NCBI RefSeq assembly: GCF_964355755.1 | Contig: NC_092672.1 | Span: 30,066,501-30,130,500 of the forward strand | Direction: 5' to 3' | Length of the DNA: 64,000 nucleotides | Source of the DNA: Antedon mediterranea | Lineage: Eukaryota; Echinodermata; Crinoidea; Comatulida; Antedonidae | Shown: positions 13,056-24,484 of the stretch, piece by piece | Layout of the letters: each line of letters opens with the position of its first letter | Position numbering within the stretch: the stretch's first letter is position 1 | Notes under the pieces: model-generated | Database searches by the model: none | What the model was told of the DNA's origin: nothing | Seen by the model: only the letters and a program-made list of their open reading frames with translations | Program-made: the position numbers and the translations under genes

Positions 13056-14486
13056 TCAGAACATGACATGACATGACATTCATGATAATAATAATGGAAA
13101 GTGAAACTTATTAATACTGTACTTTTGTTATAATTTATTAACAATATTAGTCATAAACATTGATACTACAGAAGACTATTTTTAGTTATTGTTTATATAA
13201 TAACCAAGCAAAATCATTCACTATCCTTCTATTCTTAAAAGTGGCAATTGTGTTCACAAGACAAACGTACTGTACACACAATATGCTATACATAAACAAA
13301 GTCCTATTAGTATTACACAGTCTTTTGGAGTGGAGAGTACGTTTTAATCATAGTAAACTTTTGTATGATAGTCTATAGATTTGACAAGAAATTTATTAAC
13401 AGTTTTAGGATTGTATTCAATAAGGATGTCATTATTCAGTGGAGTATTTCCTCTAAACACTTTATAGTATTATTTTTAGTAGGATATGAATGAATGTGTG
13501 TCGGTTGATTCCCAATTCGTAGTAAATTCTGCAGGTTTTCTTTCGTCCATCAAAAAAACTGTTTCATAATTATAATTTGGTTACTTATTTTTTTTCAAGT
13601 ATTATTGTTTATTTATTTATGAGACCTGACTTGCAAATAAGTGATTGAGAATAAATTAGTAATAACTAATGCAGCAGAAATGGTACACATTTCGAACAAT
13701 AAGGAGCATTCAACGTGTGAACGTTGCTTCCAACCTCGACACTGGTTTGATGGTTGTAGGTTCAGACGATGACCAATGACACATCAATTGACCTGACCTA
13801 GTTCGGTCATCGCAAATTGAAAGCTCCCTAATAAGGCCTGGTTCACGTCCGTCTGTAATCCAGATCGAGAGCTATTCAATAACTATTCCGATTACAGTCT
13901 GTATGTATGTGTCTACAGTACATGGTAGGCCTAGTGTACACTAATATGTATGGGTTTGACATTATGACATGTTGCTACTGTGTCAAACACGATGATGATG
14001 ATGATGAACCACACTAATTGGTTTGCTCTGGATGGTGTCGCTGGTGAATCAGTCATATTATCAGAATTAGTAAAAGGTGTTCACTTGAATGAATGAAGAA
14101 TGCTTTTTGCATCAGTTGGTCTGAAGAAAAAAAGTTGTGTAATAAACAATTGGGATTAAATCGAAACAACATGAATACATCAGGAAAAAAAAAAACATTT
14201 GAAATATGAGATAGTTGAAACATCAGATTGGTCTTACTTAGCCATATTTTACATACAATAGAAATAAATGAACTATATAGCTGATAACCTTTCACCTGCC
14301 CAACCCCAATGTAGGTATTTCCACACCTGTCCCAAATGGGTTTTATTTAGTTTTTAAAAAATCAACTTGAGTATTAAGAGTAAAGGAATTCAATTTGTAA
14401 ACAACTATGGGACAATATAATATTAAATTGATTCTTTTAAACTTTTATTGATGGTTGTAAAACATTTTTTTTTGTGTAAAATTTGC
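13056..14486. other. Gene-free stretch upstream of the TfR-like gene
   Basis: Contains a (GATG)-type run at 13990-14006 and a copy of the TAGGGAGCTTTC-type repeat end in inverse orientation at about 13811-13834. No promoter element could be assigned. Confidence 0.4.
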
Positions 14487-14546
14487 AGGTTAAAATTTAT
14501 GTGGATGGTTTAACAGTTGGCAGTGTCTGAGGTAGGTGAATAGAGG
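14487..14546 (+). other. 5' leader of the TfR-like gene, possible 5' UTR splice acceptor
   Basis: A T-rich tract followed by TTTGCAG ends at 14488, about 58 bases before the start codon, and would serve as an acceptor for a non-coding upstream exon. The ATG at 14547 sits in GAGGATGG, a good animal start context, and no upstream in-frame coding is visible. The transcription start was not located. Confidence 0.35.
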
Positions 14547-17500
14547 ATGGATCATCGAAACGATACAAATAACTCTGCTGCCACATATACACGCTTCTCT
14601 GGTGGCGGGGATGAGGAACTAGAAACGGGCGTGTATACTTTGGAGAATGAAGTTAGTCTACCAAACGGAAGTCCTAGCCGACCTCGTTTGATGTGGTGTT
14701 CGAACAATCGACGCATCTTGCTGGCCGGTTTTACGATCTTCTTGATTTTCTGTTTCGGTTTTATTTTTGGATATTTGGTACGGAGAAGTGTTCACAGTTA
14801 TGGGAGCACATGTCCGGAAAATGGAACGAATAAAAACCAGACGGATGGGACGGGAACGACTGTGGCTACTCCAACAACAGACGAGATTCTTAGTAATATC
14901 AGTTCTTTGATATCAAAAACTCTAATGACTGACAATAGAAGGTATGATATTGTTTTTACTGTAGAAATAGGATGCGCTCATGCTTTTAGTTAAGGAGCCT
15001 TTATGTCTACATGGAATTCAACTCAACTGAAAGGAACTAGTTGCGCGAGAGAGCTTATGTCAGCATTTTGAAAAACTGAACGAAACTGAACTGAAAGGAA
15101 CCAGTGTGCAAGCAAGTACTTATGTCGACACTGGAACCGATTGTAACTAGTCGTAGTCATAACGCGATTCGTAGTTGTATAGGAATACGTTAAAATAAAC
15201 TGATTGCGGTTACCCATACCGCACATGAGACTCGATTAGGGGTTTTCACTCACGGAAAAAATATAACATGGCAACATTATTTACCTGGGTAAATTTGATG
15301 ATCTACACACCAAAAGTTAGCGAATGAAACCAACTTACCCGAGTAAATAACTAAGCCTACACATGCATATTATAGTTATTCAATTAATATTGCCTTTTAG
15401 CTTTAATTTCCTGTCATTTTAAATGTGCAAATAATTTTTCTGACCATACCAACATAATCACTAAATGGTAACTAAATGTACATTAAAATTTTAAATAATT
15501 TAAATAATGTCAGTAAAATAAAGTGTTTAGATGTATTATTGGTATTAAAAAATACAGAAATGCATTTTTTAAACAGAAAATTATTTCAAAGTTTTCTGTT
15601 CTGATATTTCAATTTCAAGGAAGTTTATAGGACAAATTTGTTTACGTCATTAAACGATTATTATTTTTTGTTTACTGTTTTAGAAAATTCGGTGATGTGC
15701 AACATTTAGCAGCGTCAAATTGGAGCAATGCAATGGCCTCTGAAATACACAAGCAATGGACAGCCCTCGGATTCGAAACTACATTAAAAAAATATAATGT
15801 CACCTTGTCTACTCCAGGCTCGTAAGTGAAACAATATTATATTAAAAATTCAGACTACAAAAGGAAAGATCATACTAGGAGGTTAATAGGTTTCTTGGTT
15901 TGGGTAATTTTTATAGAGGTCATCAATATTCATGAGGTCATTAATATTCATGAGGTCATCAAGTCATAGTCTTACCACACATTAGACTCTTTAGTTTAAC
16001 ATTGAAGTTTTTTTTTTCCAGAAACGTTCTCACTGTTACTGGTTTACCAGGCTTGGCAACGCCGTTGTACAGCTCTGACGTAGGAGTTTACACACCTTAC
16101 AGTGTAAATATGTCAGCATCTGTAAGTATAATTATTCATAATAATACACAATATCCTTGAGATTTGATTGGTTGATTATGTATCGCCTGTCATGTATTAT
16201 GTTGAAAAAGTGCATTTATTTTTATTATATAATAGCAGCAATTGTTATTTTTCTTGTAGGGTCAGCCAATATTTGTAAATTACGGACGTCATAAGGATTA
16301 CACTCTTTTGACCGAGACTGCAAAATATCACTTTGACCAGCATTCTATTGCATTGGCAAGGATGGGCAAGATGCCTCTATCTGTTATGGTATGTTTGCTG
16401 TTTACAAAAGGCCAACTCAGATAGCATCGTATGATGAGCCCTGACGAGACGTCTTGTCAGGATAAGATTAAACATGTTTTAAAGTTCTCACGACAACCTA
16501 AAAACTATGCCTGATGCTAACTCAAGACATCTCTTCTGGATTCAAGTCGGACAGCACCGACGAGTCAACGTTTTGTCAGGCCTCGTCGTACGATCTGAGT
16601 TGGCTTTAACCATTTGTAGCAAACTGTGCTAGAAATGTACTTTTTATCCACTACCAAAATGAGCAACCCAAATAGAAGTTTGTATTAAGATATCTGCATA
16701 AAAAGGTTTAATTGTGTAAATGTTGGCTTGAACTTATTGCATTGGAAGCAGAAAATATTTATAACATACTGTACAGTATACATCCAAAACAATATTTATA
16801 TTTATTTGGTAATTTCTCGGCAAACAGCAAAATAGAATAGATAAAATCTTAAACAATTAATTAATTTTACAAAAAGCTGAATAATTTTACAGGCTGAACT
16901 GGCAGATCACTTCTACTCTGTGCCTACTTTATTTAGACAAAAAACTAACAAACAGCTATATTTTTTTTAATGGAGAGGGACCAAATATGGAATATGGCTG
17001 GACGAAACAGCCAAGCACACAATTAAATCTCTTTAAATACTTTTTTGTTATCTAGGCAAAAATTGCTGAAGAAAATAACATAAAGGGAATGATGGTATTT
17101 GCTGATCCGACGGATTATGCTCCAAATGTTGATTATACAAATGAGAAAACAAAAACATCGCAAGTTTTTCCCAACACTTTAGGGTTGCCACAGCGGACCG
17201 TCGTCCAGGACACAATCCTGACCTCAATGGGAGATCCATTCTCTCCTGGTTTTGCTTCAGGTTTGAAATTTCATTTTTATTCAAGACTTTTTTTCCAATT
17301 GTTTATTATTATTATGAAATGATTTCATTTGGAATCTAATATTATAGAACAGAAATTTTTCTTTTTTTTGATCCAAAATATTAAAGTATTAAAAATGGTA
17401 CTTACAATGATGTTTCACAAACAATCAGTTTCTTTCTCAAATAGATTGTTGATCTTACAGTCTTATTTGCATATTTTTGCAGGTGTTCATTTAGCATTTT

Positions 17501-20500
17501 TTTTTGCATGTACAATATGCTGTAAATTTCAAAACAAATAATTTCATTAATTATTTGAGAAATTTGCCAATACAATATGCAAATTCACCTTTCAATTTAG
17601 TACTGTTGAGAATGCTTAGATATGTTATATATTATATTTAGCTCATTTGCATATTGTTACAGGTGTTCAGCAAATAACATTTAATCAGACAGGATTTGCA
17701 AAAATACCAGTTATATCGGTTGGTTATGAAATTGCATATGCAATTATCAAGTAAGAATAATCAAGGCTATCTAACAACATGATACTGAAATCTGGAGATC
17801 AAAGGGTTTATCTGTGGCTGCCATAAGATCAGTTCCACGCCCCTTAACAGGCACCATGTCCTGTTGTTAGATTGCCTTGGAATAATTAGGTTCTTGCTAA
17901 AACTCAAAGGCATGGTTATAATTTCATTTAAAAAGTTGGCTTTTTATAAGAATACTTATTTTATGTTAATTATTAATTTTAAAAATTATTTATAAAATTT
18001 GCAGTCGAGGCAGTTTCATTCAGTTAAAAGTAAATAGAAATATAATATTTATATTATCTGCGTGTTGGACAAATAAGTGCTTGATTCTCATTTCCAACAT
18101 CATACCACTAGAAGTTAATTGTTCAATCTCGGCACTTCATTCTGAGGGGGAAAATGTATTTTATGACAATTATCCTTGAGGGAAATACAATCTTCAAATT
18201 TGAATTTTTGTTTTTTGTTATGACAGGAACATGCAAGCTGCTGCTCCTCCGAAAGACCAGTTCCCAGATTGGTCGGGAACTTTCGGAGATTATCACATAG
18301 AGGGCGGTACAACTCAGAATATAAATGTAGACTTGGATGTTGACAACAAACTAGAGCAAAAGGAGATTACCAATGTTATTTCTACAATTGAAGGAACAGT
18401 ACAACCAGGTGATTTTTTATTTTATGTACTTTATATTGAGATGTTTTAAGCTCTGTCTACACTATTAAAAAAATGTGATGTGCCCATATATGGACATGAT
18501 GATGTTATATCACTACCATATTTGGGCACAAACTAGTTTGATAGTGTAGACAGAGCTTTAGGTGGGTATCTCCTTTATGGTCAAACTACTCTTACTTTAC
18601 CAAGATGACGAAGATGTTTAAATAATTGACTAGAGAGCAACCTAATGCTAAAGTGATGCCAACAGGACTGTGGCTAAGTGACTGCCGTATATTACTATCT
18701 TCTGGGCTAATGTGATTCAGCCATATCAGGTGACCACTATCCAAATTCCATAACGACTCAACCTGTTTGGACAACCAAATATTAAAATCATCTTAACTTG
18801 GTTCAGGTAACCAGCTACATAGAGACATCTGGTATCCATTGACATAAAGTTGGCATTAGATTAATTTAATTGTACACAATAGAGAGAAATGGCGAACCGC
18901 GATGACGTCACTCAAATTTCACCGAGTGGGTATAGATTGTAAACAAACCATTTCGCCACATGTTTTTGTATGGGAAGTTCCGATGGGTTGAGTTAAAAAG
19001 GAAGGTAGAAAAGAACGTTTAAAACACACATAATAGCAGTATCTTTTTTTTGCAACACCCTTAACAATTTTAATGTTATATGGGCAAATCTTAACATATT
19101 TTATTTTAATTTGGATTGAATTAAGACCCCTTTTTGTTATATACTGTACCCAGCTCTAGGCCCTAGTAGAGATAGTTGGCCTGTATGCTGTAGTACCTCG
19201 AGCCTAGCACGGATTATCGGTTATTATAATACTGTAGTAATAATAATAAGTTATTGCATACTGTACTACTACTACTACTACTTTAGCTAGGGTGCTGCTA
19301 GGCCTCTCCTAGCTAGGTAGTAAGACTAAATAGAGCATCTCTAGTAGATGTAGGCCTAGCATTAGTTTCAGCTTGACAACTGCCATTTTGTTATGTGGCT
19401 AGTGATGCTTCCTGCATGGGGGAGGGGGGGGGGATACCGCCAGTAATGAATACTTGATAACACCATTCTACTATAATACAATAGGCCTAGTCTAATGTAG
19501 ACCTACAGATATGAGATATTTTTAGGAATATGATTGTGAATGATGGATGACTTTTATACATATTTCATTGTTTTATTGTGTAAATACACAAATACAACAA
19601 GAATTATGATGAGTGTTACAGCAACAACATTGGTTAGACGACGCCATGATTCACGTGTATAAACATAGGAAATGTGTCGCCCTCAACGGTTTGTTATGAT
19701 TTTATACCCACTCGGATTTTAGACGTCGGTTCGCCATTTCTCTCTATTGTTTGGGTTTGTTTTTTTGAAAGTGACATACTACAGACATTGCAATAAGTTA
19801 CACAACGTGCTTCCTTGATATTTTATTTATTGCGACTTGCATTTCTGTTTCGTTATAGATCAATATGTGATAATTGGCGGTCATCGTGACTCTGTTAGCG
19901 TTGGTGCCAGTTCACCTGGCACTGGATTAGTGTGCCTTTTGGAAGTGGCTCGTCTCTTGCATTTCTTGATAGATAATCGTGGTATGTATTTTTACTACGT
20001 ATTGTTGTTTTTTGTTTTTATTTTGTACACTTTCTACTTTTATTGTTGTTTGTTTAGTAATTTTAAAGCTCGGGTACAGGCATGAATTTTAAGTATAATA
20101 TTTGGTTAATTGTACTAAAATCAAATACTGGTATGTATATACCATAACTAAATAAACTAATTTTTTTTGTCAGCTGTTTAAAATATTTTCTTAACTTGTT
20201 GCAGGCTAAATGTTAACAAACTGTATTACTGTATGTTGTATTGTTATTATGTTTTTGAGTAAAGATAACAATTTTAATTAAGAAGGTAAAATTTAACATT
20301 TAGTTTATTTTGATTCATTTACTGGTCACTTTTTTACATACTGTATACAATATCAAAAATACATTGCAAAATCAAAAATATTAGTACTTGTGTAACTATT
20401 ACTATATAAAACTTAGGTTGGAAGCCATACCGTAGCATCATGCTAGTCAGCTGGGATGCTGGTGGATCAGGCCAGATTGGCTCAACAGAATGGGTGGAGG

Positions 20501-23500
20501 AGAACCTGAGCCTACTGAAGAAGAGTGTTGTTGCATACATCAACTTGGACAATGCTGTCCCCGGCAATTATTCATTTGATGCCTCAGGCTCACCACTTCT
20601 GTCAAATGTCGTGTATGAAGCAAGTAAAAATGTAAGTTGGTGAGGCGTAGTTTTGTTTGTTTGGGAGAGGCTAGTTTAGCATATAAGCTCAGGAGTTGTG
20701 GCCTGATGGTTATGATGCTTGGCTGCCAATCCAAGGGTCCTGGGTTCAAGTCCTGTCATATGTCAGGATTTTTTCTAATGACAATTTACAACTCCACTCC
20801 CAAAGACTTGTAATAAAGACTTTGTTTATGTAGAGCATTGTGTGTATATGTTTGTCTCGTGAACGGATTGCCACCTTTAAGAAGGATAGTGATTGAATTT
20901 GCTTATGGTTATCCTTGGCAATTTGCCTAAATATATAAAATAAATAAATAAAAATAAATAAATAAAAATAAATAAATAAAAATCACTGCCTTCCTAGGAG
21001 AAAAATGTTCTTGTAGTTGTATAATATAAAGCTCTGTCTACACTATCATCAAACTAGTCTGACAAAATGATGTGCCAAATATGGTAGTGATATGATGTCA
21101 TCGTGTCCATATATGGTCACATCACATTTTTTTTTTGTTACATAAAGTTGCATAGTGTAAACAGAGTTTAACAATGGTACAGTAATTTTTAAAATATTTA
21201 TTTTTTTTTTGCAGGTGAAATGTCCAAGTCATGAAAAAATGAGCATTTATAAAGACTGGATGAACAATGCGGTAGATAAAACACTGGATAAGACAAACCC
21301 AAGGTACTGTATATGTTGTGACAGAGTTTTCCTACAAAATAATGTTTTTTAGACAAATTTCTATGATCCATCTGAACACCAAGTGCTTGGACATTCGCTG
21401 CCTTTTTTACACGTCACACAGTTGGCTCACAGAGGGGTAATACAAATACATTAGACTATAATTGTACTTGTATCGGATTGAATATTTTCAATAATCATCA
21501 ATTGGTAATAATTAGATTGACTATTTGTGTTATTATAGCTTCTGTTCCAACTGCAACCTTTTAAAGTAATTGGTTCTTTTTCAGCTTGAGTATTCCTGGT
21601 AGTGGGTCAGATGACAGTCCTTTCTTTCATCTGGTTGGAGTTCCTACAATATCACCTAGTTACACCTATAATAAGGTCAGATATGGTGCATACTTCAACT
21701 CAACCAATTAATGATGTATTGTCCCCCAAAACATGAACAATAAAGATGAATATCAAACTTTAAATAGGCCATTTTGTAGTGTTCTGATAATTCTACAGTA
21801 AGGGATCCTCTTCCATTGTTCTGATAATTTCACAGTAGGAGACCCTCTTCTAGCGTGCTGATAATTTTACAGTAGAGATCCTCTTCTAGTGTGCTGAACG
21901 TTCTACAGTAGGTAATATGCTTCCATTGTACTGATAACTTTAGATTAGGGGATCCTCATCTTATTTGCTGATCATTTTGAGGGGATCCTCTTTTAATGTG
22001 CTGATAATTTTACAGTAAGGGATCCCCTTCTAGTGTGCTGATAATTTTATAGTAGTTTATCCTTTTCCATAGTGCTGATAATTTTACAGGGATCATCTTC
22101 TGATGTTGTGATAATTGTACCATTACCAGTCATTTTTTATCCTCTACAGAGAAACATAAGAGTTGATAAGCTACCCATATACAACACAAAATTGGATACG
22201 TCTCGACTCATCAACATGACAGATGCTTCTCTTGAATACCATGAAGCTGTCGTCAAAGTGACACTCAGAATTTTGTACGAGATTGCCGATAAACCTGTGT
22301 TACCATTCTCAGTTGTCAACTATGCTGATGTACTTCTTCAAGGCTTACAACTACTCCAAACTTCAAACAACCAAAAGTATTCTGGCCTAGGTAAGGATAT
22401 ACTACTTTTCCTGTTAAGCAACCCTCTGTCAAAGGACACCCATATTAAGGGATATTTCTATTAAGGGACACCCATATTAAGAGATACTTCTATTAAGGGA
22501 CACCCCTATTAAGGAATACTTCTATAAAGGGACACCCCTATTAAGGGACACCTGTTAAGGGACACCCATATTAAGGGATACTTCTATTAAGGGACACCCC
22601 TATTAAGAGATACTTCTATTAAGGGACACCCCTATTAAAGGACACCTATTAAGGAACACCTGTTAAGGGACACCTCTATTAAGGGACACCTCTATTAAGG
22701 GACACCCATATTAAGGGACACCTCTATTAAGGGACACCCATATTAAGGGATATTTCTATTAAGGAACACCCCTATTAAGGGACACACCTGTTACGGGGCA
22801 CATAGCAGAGGCCTCTTTGATTGTCATTATTATTAAACTTCATAGTAGCATTGTAATGTGGTTGTTTTTTGTCTTTTATGGGTTCTTCCCACTTTTATTT
22901 CTTCAAAATAATGTAGCTCATAAATAAATACAGAATTATTGCACAATTAATAGTGTACACTAAAGTTTATCATAAAAATGTTACATTAAGATGAAAAATT
23001 TACACAAAAATATACTGATTGTGGTTGTTAGTAAATATTGTTTGTATTGTAGTTTAAGAGAACGCACCTTTATGCTGAATTGTGCCGCTGTTACAGAAGC
23101 ATATGTTCAAAGAATTATTATTATATCATTATTGATTTTTGTTTTCTTAGATCAACTAGAAACTGGTATCAACAACTTCAGAGCTAGTGCAGTGGAATTT
23201 ACAGAAAAGGTTGATGATGCCATCAAAAATGCTAATACTGATTTGTAAGTCTTATTTTGCACACACAACTAACGTTGCAATTTATAGACTTCGTCGATTC
23301 CAGTGTGTCTGGAAAAATATCAATATTCGTTTAGTATAGGCAAATTCCTAAATATAGTGTAACTTTACTTTAAAAGTGATTGCCATGATAAAGTTGTAAC
23401 ATGTGACAAACATATGATGCTATATCACTTTCCTAATATACTGAGCAAACTAAAATACAATGTGGCAGTATTTGTGTGCAGGCTTAGCCTAAAAATAGAT

Positions 23501-24484
23501 AAACTTTACATGACAACTCTTTCCTATCCATCCACCACTTACAATCTTATTGTCTTTATTCATTGTTTACGATTTTATTTTAACAGATACCCAAGTATCA
23601 ACTACATATTGATGTCTTTAGAAAAGGTATTTTTAAGTAAATTTCAACGTCAACATTTTAAAGAGTACAGGTAAGACCTTTTTTTTGGTGTACCATATTT
23701 GTTTAAATAAACTTTTGGTGTACCATACTTGTTTAATAACCTTTTTAAGTGTATCATACTTGTTTAAAGACCCTGTTGGTGTACCATACTTGTTTAAAGA
23801 CCCTTTTGGTGTTCCATACTTGTTTAATAACCTTTTAAGTGTATCATACTTGTTTAAAGACCCTTTTGGTGTTCCATACTTGTTTAATAACCTTTTAAGT
23901 GTATCATACTTGTTTAAAGACCCTTTTGGTGTTTCATACTTGTTTAATAACCTTTTAAGTGTATCATACTTGTTTAAAGACCCTTTTGGTGTTCCATACT
24001 TGTTTAATAACCTTTTAAGTGTATCATACTTGTTTAAAGACCCTGTTGGTGTTCCATACTTGTTTAATAACCTTTTAAGTGTATCATACTTGTTTAAAGA
24101 CGCTGTTGGTGTACCATACTTGTTTAAAGACCTTTTTTATGTATCATATATTGTACGGATATCGTACTCAACGTACGACAGATTACTCTGCACATGTGTC
24201 AGGCTTACGAACAGTGTTTTAATCATCAAGTTAGTATTTAGGGCATAAAATTTAAACAAATTAAAATCTAGGTATAATTGAAATAATGAGTGTTTGATTA
24301 TCTCTCTATTAGACATATGATGATAGGACCCACGTTACAGAAAGCTTACAGCGGAATAGTGTTTGCTCCTCTCTCAGATGCATTAGAACGAGAACAGACT
24401 GATATTGTAGAAAACACAATCCTGGAAATCATCTCAGCATTGAATCAAGCATCTCAGCTCTTGTCTTTCTCAAACCTGCCTTGA
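14547..24484 (+). CDS. Transferrin receptor-like protein (TfR/GCPII family, inactive peptidase fold), 15 exons
   Basis: Exons: 14547-14941, 15684-15821, 16022-16121, 16260-16388, 17056-17260, 17663-17750, 18227-18408, 19859-19981, 20417-20631, 21215-21303, 21585-21675, 22150-22390, 23151-23244, 23587-23670, 24313-24484. All junctions are GT-AG with matching phases, giving 781 residues (human TfR1 has 760). Order: 56-residue cytosolic tail with YTRF at 14-17, one membrane span about 57-78, stalk with NxS/T sites, protease-like domain with inserted apical domain, then the helical dimerization domain (about 600-781). Against GCPII, zinc ligands H421 and D498 remain, but D387, E425 and H553 are replaced by S431, G470 and N597, and the catalytic base E424 by G469 (SWDAGGSG). 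The INLDNAV...SPLL...NVK stretch is closest to TfR. I infer a non-catalytic endocytic receptor on the plasma membrane; the ligand is unknown. The human RGD transferrin-contact site is not conserved (TGI at 670-672). A GCPII-like dead paralogue is the alternative. Confidence 0.9.
14586..14597 (+). other. YTRF endocytosis signal codons in exon 1
   Basis: Residues 14-17 of the TfR-like protein read Y-T-R-F, followed by S, within an acidic, serine-rich 56-residue N-terminal tail ahead of the membrane span. In human TfR1 the tetrapeptide YTRF at residues 20-23 is the clathrin-adaptor internalization signal. Position, orientation (type II) and tail length all match, so rapid constitutive endocytosis is inferred. 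Confidence 0.75.
16407..16607. mobile_element. MITE in TfR-like intron 4 (AAGGCCAACTCAGAT ends)
   Basis: Left AAAGGCCAACTCAGATAGCA and right TACGATCTGAGTTGGCTTT are inverted repeats. The similarity continues inward through GCCCTGAC/GTCAGGCC. About 200 bp, non-coding. Confidence 0.65.
17761..17882. mobile_element. Short MITE in TfR-like intron 6
   Basis: Left CAAGGCTATCTAACAACATG and right TCCTGTTGTTAGATTGCCTTG form inverted ends of about 20 bases around a 120-bp element. Confidence 0.6.
18447..18562. mobile_element. MITE family A copy in TfR-like intron 7
   Basis: Begins TAAGCTCTGTCTACACTATT and ends TAGTGTAGACAGAGCTTTA, with the core ATGTGCCCATATATGG. It starts within 40 bases of the exon 7 donor. 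Confidence 0.75.
18876..19750. mobile_element. TIR element of about 875 bp in TfR-like intron 7
   Basis: Left end CAATAGAGAGAAATGGCGAA; right end is the exact inverse, TTCGCCATTTCTCTCTATTG. A second inverted block (GAGTGGGTATA / TATACCCACTC) extends the terminal repeat to about 80 bases. The interior has TAGGCCTA words, a TACTAC run and a G run at about 19422, but no transposase. Confidence 0.75.
20687..20992 (+). mobile_element. tRNA-derived SINE in TfR-like intron 9
   Basis: The head has an internal RNA polymerase III box A (TGGCCTGATGGT at 20699-20710) and box B (GGTTCAAGTCC at 20743-20753). A body follows (ACAACTCCACTCCC...AAGACTTG) and then an AAATAAAT repeat tail at 20936-20992. The head resembles a tRNA, but the full cloverleaf is degraded, so this is a SINE rather than a tRNA gene. 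The relative at 53006-53160 shares the body. Confidence 0.75.
21027..21171. mobile_element. MITE family A copy in TfR-like intron 9
   Basis: Starts AAAGCTCTGTCTACACTATC and ends CATAGTGTAAACAGAGTTTA, with the core GTGTCCATATATGGTCACAT. Confidence 0.75.
21715..21785. mobile_element. Truncated MITE family C copy in TfR-like intron 11
   Basis: ATGTATTGTCCCCCAAAACAT followed by GGCCATTTTGTAGTGTT matches only the left part of the family; the right end is absent. Confidence 0.5.
21779..22092 (+). repeat. Minisatellite of about 45-bp units in TfR-like intron 11
   Basis: About seven degenerate units containing GTGCTGATAATTTTACAGTA and GATCCTCTTCTAGT. Each unit carries a TTTTACAG or TTCTAG that imitates a 3' splice site. 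The true acceptor (CTCTACAG) is at 22149, about 60 bases after the array. Confidence 0.75.
22426..22805 (+). repeat. TATTAAGGGACACC minisatellite in TfR-like intron 12
   Basis: Roughly 15- to 30-base units of TATTAAGGGACACCC alternating with GATACTTCTATTAAGG, repeated over 20 times, starting about 35 bases after the exon 12 donor. The core is shared with the dispersed GGGACAC repeats. Confidence 0.85.
23676..24150 (+). repeat. 60-bp minisatellite in TfR-like intron 14
   Basis: At least six near-identical 60-bp units, each made of two diverged 30-bp halves (AAGTGTATCATACTTGTTTA and TTGGTGTTCCATACTTGTTT). The array begins about five bases after the exon 14 donor. The period is a multiple of three, so one frame stays open for 187 codons (VSYLFKDPFGVPYLFNNLL repeats); this is an artefact of periodicity. 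Confidence 0.9.

Noticed and set aside
14521-14526. CAGTGT loop as a 5' UTR iron-responsive element
   Set aside because: Only about four pairs, two of them G-T, flank the loop, and the required bulged C is not at the right position.
20334-20567. Minus-strand frame over TfR-like exon 9
   Set aside because: Antisense shadow of a conserved coding exon.
20699-20770. tRNA gene
   Set aside because: Box A and B are present, but the acceptor stem does not pair and a SINE body and A-rich tail follow.
23685-24248. 187-codon open frame with YLFKDPFGVPYLF repeats
   Set aside because: It is entirely a 60-bp intronic minisatellite whose period is divisible by three.
14547-24484. Calling the 15-exon gene an active glutamate carboxypeptidase II
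   Set aside because: The catalytic glutamate and three zinc ligands are replaced, and the tail motif and the INLD...SPLL segment are TfR-like.
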